Part shown: positions 7,091 through 14,229 of the stretch, piece after piece | Position numbering within the stretch: the stretch's first letter is position 1 | How the letters are laid out: each line of letters starts with the position of its first letter | Source of the DNA: an uncultured Candidatus Melainabacteria bacterium | Lineage (GTDB): Bacteria; Cyanobacteriota; Vampirovibrionia; Gastranaerophilales; Gastranaerophilaceae | Direction of reading: 5' to 3' | NCBI GenBank assembly: GCA_934717895.1 | Contig: CAKUZO010000027.1 | Location: 1 to 22,446 of the forward strand | Length of the DNA: 22,446 bases | Made by a program: the position numbers and the translations under genes | The notes under the pieces: generated by a model | Told to the model about the DNA's origin: nothing | Databases searched by the model: none | Seen by the model: only the letters and a program-made list of their open reading frames with translations

Positions 7091-7765
7091 ATGACTAAAT
7101 GTATATTTATAACGGCAACCGGAACAGATGTTGGGAAAACATATATTTCTGCCCTTTTAGTAAAAAAACTTCGAGATTTAGGGTATAATTGCGGGTATTT
7201 CAAGCCGGCTCTTAGTGGTGCAGAGGTTAGGAACGGGAAATTAATCCCCGGAGATTGTGATTATGTTTTAAAAACAGCAGGGATAGATGCAAATCCGATG
7301 GATTATGTTTCGTATGTTTTCAAGCTTGCGGTGTCACCTCACCTTGCTTCGGAAATTGAAAAAAATCCTATCAAAATAGAAAAAATTAAAGCGGATTTTG
7401 AAAGAATTAAAAAAAATTATGATTATTTGGTTGTTGAAGGAGCAGGTGGAATTGTTTGTCCTTTCAATTTAAGTGAAAACAAGTTGATGTTGCCTGATGT
7501 TATAAAAGCTCTGGATCTGGATATTTTGATTGTGGCATCAGCATCATTGGGAACCATCAATTCTACGGTCTTAACAACAGAATATGCAAATCAACAAGGC
7601 ATAAAGACAAAAGGTATAATTTTGAATAATTACAATGAAAATGATTTTATGCAACGTGACAATAAAAAACAGGTTGAAAATTTAACAGGAATTGAAGTAG
7701 TTGCAACGGTAGAGCAAAATGCTACAACAATTAGCGATTTATCGAGATTGTTTAAAGAGGTATAA
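7091..7765 (+). CDS. bioD: Dethiobiotin synthetase
   Basis: BioD makes the ureido ring of dethiobiotin from 7,8-diaminopelargonate, CO2 and ATP in the cytosol. The N-terminal P-loop TATGTDVGKT (residues 8-17) is the family hallmark. YFKPALSG and VVEGAGGIVCPF match the substrate and nucleotide sites, and GIILNNY fits the family. At 224 aa it has the normal length. The ATG is preceded by AGAGGTG. bioA follows after two bases, so the two are one operon with coupled translation. bioF and bioB are not in this window, so the pathway must be completed elsewhere or fed by an intermediate. Confidence 0.93.
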   Translation: MTKCIFITATGTDVGKTYISALLVKKLRDLGYNCGYFKPALSGAEVRNGKLIPGDCDYVLKTAGIDANPMDYVSYVFKLAVSPHLASEIEKNPIKIEKIKADFERIKKNYDYLVVEGAGGIVCPFNLSENKLMLPDVIKALDLDILIVASASLGTINSTVLTTEYANQQGIKTKGIILNNYNENDFMQRDNKKQVENLTGIEVVATVEQNATTISDLSRLFKEV

Positions 7766-7767
7766 AA

Positions 7768-9192
7768 ATGAACACAAGCAAAAATAGCAATGAAACATGT
7801 TATTCTGAGGATAACAAAAATTTTACACACACGAGTTTCAGTGAACAAAAATCCTTAGCAGAAAAAGATTTGAAATATATTTGGCACCCTTGCTCTCAGA
7901 TGAAGGATTATGAGGAGTTGAAACCAATTGTTGTTGATAGAGGCGAAGGGGTATATCTTTATGACATCGACGGAAACCGTTATGTTGACGTGATTAGTTC
8001 CTGGTGGTGTAATCTTCTTGGACATTGTAACCCTCATATATCAAACGAAATAAAAAAACAAGTTGACACCCTAGAACACGTTATTTTCGCAAATTTCACC
8101 CACAAGCAAGCCATCAGACTTTGCGAAAGATTATCAAAAATTTTGCCAAAAGGCTTGTGCAAGTTTAATTTTACAGATAACGGCTCATCTGCAATAGAAG
8201 CAGCAATGAAAGTCAGTTTTCAATATCATGAACAAACAGGAAATCCACAAAAAACAAAATTCATGGCTCTTTCAGAAGCATATCACGGAGAAACAATAGG
8301 AGCGTTATCTGTTGGGGATTGTGATTTATATACAAAATTGTATAAGCCTATTTTAATGGATATTGTGCGAGTTCAAGGCCCTGATTGTTACAGATGCCCT
8401 TATGGCAAAGATAGAGATAACTGTCAATGTGAATGTTTTGAACATGCTGAAAAAACTTTTGAAAAATACGGAAACGAAACTGCTGCAATGCTTGTAGAAC
8501 CATTATTACAAGGTTCTGCCGGAATGAAAATTTATCCGCCTTTGTATTTAAAAAAGCTGAGAACGCTTTGTGATAAGTATAATGTTCATCTTCTCGCTGA
8601 TGAAATTGCAACAGGTTATGGTAGAACAGGAAAGATGTTTGCATTTGAGCATGCCGGAGTTTCGCCTGACATCATGTGTTTATCCAAAGGTTTGACCGGT
8701 GGCTATATGCCAATGGCTATTTTTGCAACAACACAAAAGATTTATGATGCTTTCTATGACGATTACAGCAGTGGGAAAGCTTTTATGCACAGTCATACTT
8801 ATAGCGGAAACCCTCTTGCTTGCTCGGCAGCAAATGCTGTTTTGGACTTGATGGAAGATGGAAATATCTTAAAAACAGCTCAGGAAAATGCAATTTTCTT
8901 CAACAATTTATTGAAAGAAAAATTTCTTTCACATAAAAATGTAGGAGAAATTCGTCATATCGGGCTGATTAACGCAATTGAACTTGTTAAAAACAAGGAA
9001 ACCAAAGAACCATTTGATAGCAAACTTCGAACAGGTTATCAAATTTATAAAAAGGCATTAAAACGAGGTGTTATTTTAAGACCACTCGGAGATGTGATAT
9101 ATTTTAATCCGCCATTAATTATAGAACGTAAGGATTTAGAATTTGCAGCAAATGTAGCTTTCGATTGCATGATAGAAGTAATCGGAGAATAA
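7768..9192 (+). CDS. bioA: Adenosylmethionine-8-amino-7-oxononanoate aminotransferase
   Basis: This PLP enzyme converts 7-keto-8-aminopelargonate to 7,8-diaminopelargonate, the step before BioD. The class-III aminotransferase features are IWHPCSQMKDY, SSWWCNLLGHCNP, the PLP-binding Asp279 in ADEIATGYGRTG, and the Schiff-base Lys307 in LSKGLTGG. The length (474 aa) is slightly above usual because of a polar 30-residue N-terminal tail. An insert at 207-223 carries five Cys (207, 210, 219, 221, 223); similar Cys-rich inserts occur in a subset of BioA proteins as I recall. The start has AGAGG seven bases upstream, inside the last bioD codons. Specificity (BioA or a relative using lysine) cannot be read from sequence by eye. 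Confidence 0.92.
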   Translation: MNTSKNSNETCYSEDNKNFTHTSFSEQKSLAEKDLKYIWHPCSQMKDYEELKPIVVDRGEGVYLYDIDGNRYVDVISSWWCNLLGHCNPHISNEIKKQVDTLEHVIFANFTHKQAIRLCERLSKILPKGLCKFNFTDNGSSAIEAAMKVSFQYHEQTGNPQKTKFMALSEAYHGETIGALSVGDCDLYTKLYKPILMDIVRVQGPDCYRCPYGKDRDNCQCECFEHAEKTFEKYGNETAAMLVEPLLQGSAGMKIYPPLYLKKLRTLCDKYNVHLLADEIATGYGRTGKMFAFEHAGVSPDIMCLSKGLTGGYMPMAIFATTQKIYDAFYDDYSSGKAFMHSHTYSGNPLACSAANAVLDLMEDGNILKTAQENAIFFNNLLKEKFLSHKNVGEIRHIGLINAIELVKNKETKEPFDSKLRTGYQIYKKALKRGVILRPLGDVIYFNPPLIIERKDLEFAANVAFDCMIEVIGE

Positions 9193-9278
9193 AAACCTAA
9201 TTCTTTTCATAAAGGATTTTAAATAACAGATTTTAATTATTGGATAATTAAGTTTGCAAATTAAATTTTTCACAATAA

Positions 9279-9314
9279 TAATGCACCTCTACTAATAAAA
9301 GTAAAGGTGCATTA
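9279..9314. terminator. Terminator between convergent bioA and leuS
   Basis: TAATGCACCT (9279-9288) pairs with AGGTGCATTA (9305-9314), with further TACT/AGTA pairing inside. The tails are AT-rich rather than pure U on either side, so it may serve both genes with moderate strength. Confidence 0.65.
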
Positions 9315-9328
9315 ATTATATATTATTG

Positions 9329-11821
9329 CTATTTTACAACGATGTTTACGAGTTTTTTCGGAACCACAATTGTTTTTACAATTGTTTTGCCTTCCGTAAG
9401 CTCTTTAATCTTAGCACTTGATAGTGCAAGTTCTTTCAATTCGTCTTGTGACAAAGCTTCATCAGCTTCAATTTTGTCTTTAACTTTTCCGTTAATTTGT
9501 ACAATCAAGGTAATTGAGCTTGCTTTTGCCAAGTCATCATTCCATTTTGGCCATTCTTGTGCGTGGATAGAGCCTTCACCGCCTAAGTCATTCCAAGCTT
9601 CTTCACATAAGTGAACCGCAACAGGTGACATCAATTTGATTAGAGTTACGATTGCAAAGCTCAAAATTGATTTGTCCTCATCGTCAAGATTAGACTTTTT
9701 GCCACGCCAATCGTAGATTGCGTTTACAAGTTCTCTGTACTTAGAAATTACGGTATTAAATTGGAAGTCGTTAGAAATATCATTAGAAATCCCTTTAATA
9801 GCCATGTGAACAAGTCTTAGCAAATCGTCGTTTTCTTTCTTTTTCAATGATCCTTTGCCAAGTTCAGCCAGATTAAGGTTAATATCCTCAGCGTTTGCGG
9901 AAATCAATCTCCAAACTCTGTTCAAGAACTTGTAACAGCCTTCAACACCGGCATCTGACCAGTCAAAATCCCTAGCCGGAGGTGAATCTGACAAGATAAA
10001 CAATCTTGCAGTATCTGCTCCGTAGTTTTCAAATATTTCGTCAGGATCAACCGTATTACCCTTAGATTTAGACATTTTTGAGCCGTCTTTAAGTACCATA
10101 CCTTGTGTTAGAAGGTTTTTGAACGGTTCATCAAAATCCAAAAGTCCTAAATCTCTTAATGCTTTTGTGAAAAATCTTGAATACAACAAGTGTAAAATTG
10201 CGTGTTCAATACCGCCAACGTACTGATCAACTGGCAACCATTTGTTTACTTTGTCTTTTGCAAACGGCATTTTATCGTTTTTCGCGTCTGAATATCTCAA
10301 ATAATACCAGCTTGAACAAACGAATGTATCCATTGTGTCTGTTTCACGTCTTGCAGGCCCGCCACAGCATGGGCAAGTTGTAGTTGCAAAAGTTTTCGAT
10401 GTTGTAATCGGAGATTTGCCGACAACACTAAAATCAACGTCTTTCGGCAACATTACAGGAAGTTGATCTTCCGGTACAGGTTGAATTCCGCACTTGTCGC
10501 AATAAACGACAGGAATTGGAGCTCCCCAATATCTTTGTCTTGAAATCAACCAGTCACGAAGTCTGTATTGGGTTTTGAATTCGCCAAATCCTTCGTCAAC
10601 AGCTTTTTGAGTAATCGCTTTTTTAGCTTTTTCATTGCTCATTCCGTCAAATTCGTTAGAGTTTACCAAAACACCTTCTTCTGTATAAGCATCTGTAAGT
10701 TCATCTGCCACAATAGTTTTGTCTTTTGGTGAAATTACAACTTTCAACGGCAATTTATATTTTTTAGCAAATGCAAAATCTCTTGTATCGTGCGTCGGAA
10801 CTGCCATTACAGCACCTGTTCCGTATTCTGCCAAGGCATAATCAGCTGTCCAAAGCGGGAATTCTTCTCCTGTAAATGGGTTTATGCAGTGCGTACCAAG
10901 TGGAACACCGGTTTTTTCACGTTCTGTCGAAAGTCTTTCGATTTCTGTCATTTTGCGAGCATTTGCTCTGTATTCTTCAACTGCTGCTTTGTTTTCAGGA
11001 GTTGTTAATTTTTCTATGTCTTTGTATTCAGGTGCAACTACAAGGTACGTAATCCCGTGAACTGTGTCAGGTCTGGTTGTGTAAACAGGAATTTCCATTC
11101 CTTCGATTTCTTTGACCTTAAATCTGAAAATTGCACCTTGCGACTTGCCAATCCAGTTAGCTTGCATTGTTTTTACGTTGTCGCCCCAACCTGTCAATTT
11201 GTCGAGATCTTCAAGCAAAACTTCTGCGTAATCTGTGATTTTCAAAAACCATTGTGACAAATATTTTTTCTCAACAACGTGGTCGCATCGCCAGCATTTG
11301 CCATCGATTACCTGCTCGTTTGCAAGTACTGTACCACATTCTTCACACCAGTTTACGGCAGCTTCTTTCTTGTAAGCTAAACCTTTTTTATAAAGTTGTA
11401 AGAAAAGCCATTGAGTCCATTTGTAATAATCAGGTTTGCAAGTTGTAACTTCTCTATCCCAGTCATACGAAAGCCCAAGCATTTTCAACTGTTTTGTCAT
11501 ATAAGCAATATTTTCAACAGTCCATTTTTCAGGATCAACTCCATGTTTCATTGCTGCGTTTTCAGCCGGAAGTCCGAAACTATCCCAACCCATTGGGTGA
11601 AGAACGTTGAAACCGTTCATTTTTTTGAAACGTGCAATTACGTCGGTAATTGTATAGTTTCTAACGTGTCCCATGTGAAGTTTCCCTGATGGATAAGGAA
11701 ACATTGACAATGCAAAATATTTCGGTTTGTCACTGTCATCAAGGGTTTGGAATGCTTTATCTTCTTCCCATTTTTTTTGCCATTTTTTTTCTATTTCCTG
11801 TGGAAAATATGCGTCTTTCAT
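9329..11821 (-). CDS. leuS: Leucyl-tRNA synthetase
   Basis: LeuRS charges tRNA-Leu. The class I HIGH motif appears as HMGH (residues 49-52) within FPYPSGKLHMGHVRNYT, and KMSKS is at 582-586. The zinc-type Cys motif CEECGTV with CWRCDHV, the CP1 editing segment with TTRPDT, and the WLISRQRYWGAPIP block are all visible. At 830 aa it is a full-length bacterial type. The ATG is preceded by GAGGTGA. No T-box leader is possible: only 72 bp separate it from the divergent gene at 11894. A TATAAT on the minus strand (11856-11851) would give a leader of about 22 nt. Confidence 0.97.
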   Translation of the reverse strand: MKDAYFPQEIEKKWQKKWEEDKAFQTLDDSDKPKYFALSMFPYPSGKLHMGHVRNYTITDVIARFKKMNGFNVLHPMGWDSFGLPAENAAMKHGVDPEKWTVENIAYMTKQLKMLGLSYDWDREVTTCKPDYYKWTQWLFLQLYKKGLAYKKEAAVNWCEECGTVLANEQVIDGKCWRCDHVVEKKYLSQWFLKITDYAEVLLEDLDKLTGWGDNVKTMQANWIGKSQGAIFRFKVKEIEGMEIPVYTTRPDTVHGITYLVVAPEYKDIEKLTTPENKAAVEEYRANARKMTEIERLSTEREKTGVPLGTHCINPFTGEEFPLWTADYALAEYGTGAVMAVPTHDTRDFAFAKKYKLPLKVVISPKDKTIVADELTDAYTEEGVLVNSNEFDGMSNEKAKKAITQKAVDEGFGEFKTQYRLRDWLISRQRYWGAPIPVVYCDKCGIQPVPEDQLPVMLPKDVDFSVVGKSPITTSKTFATTTCPCCGGPARRETDTMDTFVCSSWYYLRYSDAKNDKMPFAKDKVNKWLPVDQYVGGIEHAILHLLYSRFFTKALRDLGLLDFDEPFKNLLTQGMVLKDGSKMSKSKGNTVDPDEIFENYGADTARLFILSDSPPARDFDWSDAGVEGCYKFLNRVWRLISANAEDINLNLAELGKGSLKKKENDDLLRLVHMAIKGISNDISNDFQFNTVISKYRELVNAIYDWRGKKSNLDDEDKSILSFAIVTLIKLMSPVAVHLCEEAWNDLGGEGSIHAQEWPKWNDDLAKASSITLIVQINGKVKDKIEADEALSQDELKELALSSAKIKELTEGKTIVKTIVVPKKLVNIVVK

Positions 11822-11880
11822 CTTTTTCTCACCTCATATAATCTACTGTGATTATAGTAGCACAAAAAAATCTTTTTATG

Positions 11881-11886
11881 TATAAT
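11881..11886 (+). promoter_or_regulatory. -10 box abutting the start of the secreted NTF2-like gene
   Basis: TATAAT is followed by seven bases and then ATG. There is no usable Shine-Dalgarno (GATGG lies too close). A leaderless transcript is predicted. I found no good -35. Confidence 0.4.
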
Positions 11887-11893
11887 TGATGGC

Positions 11894-12787
11894 ATGAAAA
11901 AGTTATCCGTTTTAATAATTTTAACATTACTACTTGCAAATATTTGTCCGGCAGAAGCTGGAATTATTTCTCTTCACAAATCGAGAGCTGAACAAAACCG
12001 GCTTTATAAATCGGCTTATAACGATGTAAAACATGTCATAGACCAACAAACAGTTTATACCAACAAGTATGACTTAGACGGTCTTTCAAGTCTTTATGCG
12101 AAAGAGTTTGTAAACTCTGACGGGTTTAATAAAGAGGTTTATTTCAAATTAATTAAGGAAACTTGGGAAACTTATCCTGATATTTCTTACAAAACTCAGA
12201 TTAATAAAATAGAAGTTGGAGAAAACTATGCAACTGTTTATGTTGATGAAGTTGCAGTTGCGACATCTAAGGAAACCGTTGAAGATTTGACCGTAATCGG
12301 AGAACTTTATTCAACTTCAAAATGCGTTTATTATCTTGAAAAACAGGGCTCTAAGTGGCTAATCAGTTCCGAAAAAGTCCTTGATGAAACTTCAACTCTA
12401 AAATATGGTGATGCAAGATATGCTGATATTAAATTAAATGTCCCGAAACAAATCGGTGCAGGCAAAGAATATACGGCAAGTTTAAATGTCGTAACTCCTG
12501 TTGATAGCGTAATTATCGCATCTATCAGCAAGGAAAACATTGTTTATCCGCAAACAAAATCGGAAGACGCTTTCAGAAAATTAACCGACAACAGCGTTTT
12601 AGAACGAGTTTTTACCTCTAATAAAAACAATGTAAACGAATATGCAGTTGCGTCTGTCGGAGTAACCCGAGCTGAGAGTGTTTCAGATACTCAGGCAAGA
12701 ATTTATATGGGCGGATTAGCATTTATAATGACAAGGATTAACGTAATTCCGGAAAACAAATTTATCCAAACAGAAAGTGAAAAATAA
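11894..12787 (+). CDS. Secreted protein with an NTF2/SnoaL-like domain, 297 aa
   Basis: Residues 1-22 are a Sec signal peptide (MKKL, a hydrophobic core, then CPAEA before Gly23). The Cys at 18 is not in a proper lipobox, so it is likely exported as a soluble or periplasmic protein rather than a lipoprotein. Residues 40-165 look like the cone-shaped NTF2/SnoaL fold: a helix with LDGLSSLYAKEF, then YKTQINKIEVGENYATVYVDEVAVA and an ending strand KWLISSEKVL. Residues 175-290 form a beta-rich second part of unknown type. It overlaps lspA by one base (TAATG), which implies translational coupling. The molecular role is unknown, since NTF2-like domains serve both as enzymes and as binding modules. 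Confidence 0.8.
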   Translation: MKKLSVLIILTLLLANICPAEAGIISLHKSRAEQNRLYKSAYNDVKHVIDQQTVYTNKYDLDGLSSLYAKEFVNSDGFNKEVYFKLIKETWETYPDISYKTQINKIEVGENYATVYVDEVAVATSKETVEDLTVIGELYSTSKCVYYLEKQGSKWLISSEKVLDETSTLKYGDARYADIKLNVPKQIGAGKEYTASLNVVTPVDSVIIASISKENIVYPQTKSEDAFRKLTDNSVLERVFTSNKNNVNEYAVASVGVTRAESVSDTQARIYMGGLAFIMTRINVIPENKFIQTESEK

Positions 12788-13257
12788 TGAGCAAAGGATT
12801 GGAAAAAACAAGTAAATTTATATATTTTGTAGTATGCTATGCATTTTTTATTTTTGCAGATCTTTATATGTCAAGCATTCTTGTTGACAAGATTACGCAC
12901 GGATTTAGAATGTCAAACCCTGTTTTTTCACTAAATTATGTCAAAAACACAGGCGCTGCATTTAGCATTTTGCAGAATTCACGAGAATTATTGATAATCC
13001 TTTCAATGATTGCATTGGTATTATTAGCTTTACACGTAATCCATCATTTGAAATCAATTTCATTAAAAACTTGTTTTTTCATAGCACTTTTATCAGCAGG
13101 AATTGCCGGAAACTTGCATGAAAGAATAGTTTTTGGATATGTAAGAGATTTTTTCCAACTTAATTTTATAAACTTTCCGGTCTTCAATATCTCAGACATA
13201 TTCATCAATATCGGTGTAATCGCCTTAATCATAATGATTTTAATTAAAAGAAAATAA
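12787..13257 (+). CDS. lspA: Lipoprotein signal peptidase (signal peptidase II)
   Basis: LspA cleaves the signal peptide of diacylglyceryl prolipoproteins within the inner membrane. Four hydrophobic helices are visible, at about residues 10-30, 65-86, 93-108 and 133-154. Family motifs are present: YVKNTGAAFSI, GIAGNLHERIVFGYVRDFF with the first catalytic Asp, and FPVFNISDIFI with the second. The usual GNLIDR reads GNLHER, a conservative change. The length of 156 aa is normal. The start codon overlaps the previous stop, and only a weak Shine-Dalgarno is seen, so translation probably depends on coupling to the secreted protein upstream. Confidence 0.9.
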   Translation: MSKGLEKTSKFIYFVVCYAFFIFADLYMSSILVDKITHGFRMSNPVFSLNYVKNTGAAFSILQNSRELLIILSMIALVLLALHVIHHLKSISLKTCFFIALLSAGIAGNLHERIVFGYVRDFFQLNFINFPVFNISDIFINIGVIALIIMILIKRK

Positions 13258-13351
13258 CCCTCCACACACACTACACAAATAAAATATACACTGCACAGCT
13301 ACTGCAACTTGCAGAATTAGTTATCTAATATCAATATACATATTCAGAAAT

Positions 13352-13380
13352 AAAAAAAAGAGCCTCTTTTATTGAGGCTC
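13352..13380 (-). terminator. Orphan intrinsic terminator reading on the minus strand
   Basis: On the minus strand GAGCCTC, a loop AATAAAA and GAGGCTC are followed by eight T (13359-13352). On the plus strand the hairpin is followed by ATTGG, so it is not a plus-strand terminator. No minus-strand gene is recognised just upstream of it (13381-13732). Confidence 0.6.
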
Positions 13381-13640
13381 ATTGGAATTAAGAATAGCTG
13401 GAAGTATGAAAAAGATTAATTATATTTAATAGAATAAGTGTTATTTTTACAATTACCCAAGTGGCGAATATACAAAATCCACTTCGATAATATAAAATAA
13501 GACAATAATTAGCATGCTAACTGATACTAAAACAAACAAAAATCAATCCAGAATATAATAAGTGTATCAATAGCACTTTATCTTGAAACCATTGATATTA
13601 AAGAGTTTTAGAGAAGCTTAACAAATCTTTATCATAGGGG
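13381..13640. other. Gene-free AT-rich region between lspA and the 95-residue protein gene
   Basis: No open reading frame of note lies here on either strand. It contains a perfect 12-bp palindrome TTAGCATGCTAA (13509-13520) and an inverted repeat AAGTGG/CCACTT around 13460-13484. Together with the minus-strand terminator at its left edge it could hold a small RNA, but I see no clear minus-strand promoter. Confidence 0.35.
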
Positions 13641-13669
13641 TTGACAAATAAAACAGTATGGTTTATAGT
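13641..13669 (+). promoter_or_regulatory. Strong sigma-70-type promoter of the 95-residue protein gene
   Basis: TTGACA (13641-13646), a 17-bp spacer and TATAGT (13664-13669) match the consensus in 11 of 12 positions. This is the best promoter in the window. The predicted leader is about 57 nt. Confidence 0.75.
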
Positions 13670-13671
13670 AA

Positions 13672-13703
13672 AAGTGTTAGATGAAGTGTTAATTAAACAC
13701 TTA
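13672..13703 (+). promoter_or_regulatory. Repeated AGTGTTA sites in the leader (possible operator or 5' hairpin)
   Basis: AAGTGTTA occurs twice as direct repeats (from 13672 and 13684) and once inverted. The second and third copies form a hairpin, AGTGTT-AATTA-AACACT (13685-13701). They lie just after the expected transcription start. This could be a repressor site or a stabilising 5' stem. Confidence 0.4.
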
Positions 13704-13732
13704 ATAACAAAAACCTCAGAGAGGAGGACAAA

Positions 13733-14020
13733 ATGTTAACAATCAATCCAGTAAAATTTAATACAGTAAAACCTATTTCTTTCGGTGAAGGAAATTTAAA
13801 TAATATAACCCCGAATGTAGCGATATTATCACTACAAAACCCAAATGCGAAGATTAACTTTGAAAACGACTTAAATCGTACTCAAAAGGCAGACATGGCT
13901 CAAAACCCAAATATGCTAAAAGCACTTGGTGCTAAGCTTCGTAAGACTTATAATATACTATTTTCACCTGATTACGACAGAGCAAATAGAAGCCACAGAC
14001 ACATTGCGTTTATGGGTTAA
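13733..14020 (+). CDS. Small protein with ISFG and IAFMG motifs, 95 aa
   Basis: I do not recognise a defined domain. The start has a strong Shine-Dalgarno (GAGGAGG, 13721-13727), and the gene has the best promoter in the window, so high expression is expected. The protein has no signal peptide or membrane segment. It begins MLTINPVKFN with ISFGEG near residues 15-20 and ends HIAFMG. Short N-terminal stretches of this kind (an INP...FG motif) resemble proteins I associate with Gastranaerophilales; that link is from memory and uncertain. Residues 25-85 are polar with a likely helix (ALGAKLRKTYNILF). It is a stand-alone transcription unit with its own terminator, between lspA and a convergent gene. 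Confidence 0.7.
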   Translation: MLTINPVKFNTVKPISFGEGNLNNITPNVAILSLQNPNAKINFENDLNRTQKADMAQNPNMLKALGAKLRKTYNILFSPDYDRANRSHRHIAFMG

Positions 14021-14097
14021 TGCCCTGTCACTTTACCCCGAACTTACATCATAGATAATAACAATTAACCATGTTGCTAAGTAATTTTTATAACTTA

Positions 14098-14130
14098 AAT
14101 CGGTTCAAACCAAAAGTTTGAACCGATTTT
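14098..14130. terminator. Bidirectional terminator between convergent genes
   Basis: AATCGGTTCAAAC (14098-14110) and GTTTGAACCGATT (14116-14128) form a perfect 13-bp stem with a CAAAA loop. Plus-strand RNA then reads TTGTATATT; on the minus strand AAGTTATAAAAATT follows. It probably ends both the 95-residue gene and the 670-residue gene. Confidence 0.8.
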
Positions 14131-14141
14131 GTATATTCTCC

Positions 14142-14202
14142 TCAGAATGACGACTGATAGCAACTTTTACCGATACGAACTTATCGCCTTAACGACCTAT
14201 CG
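14142..14202 (-). repeat. Dispersed repeat family A, copy 2, inverted
   Basis: On the minus strand this reads CGATAGGTCGTTAAGG, then CGATAAGTT, CGTATCGG and, at the end, GTCGTCATTCTGA, the same block order as 170-252 but lacking about 24 central bases. It lies between the terminator and the end of the 670-residue gene. Confidence 0.65.
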
Positions 14203-14229
14203 GCTTTTAAGACAAAATATCTCTCAAAA

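Noticed and set aside
11822..11893. T-box riboswitch for leuS
   Set aside because: Only 72 bp separate leuS from the divergent gene, and no specifier or antiterminator structure fits.
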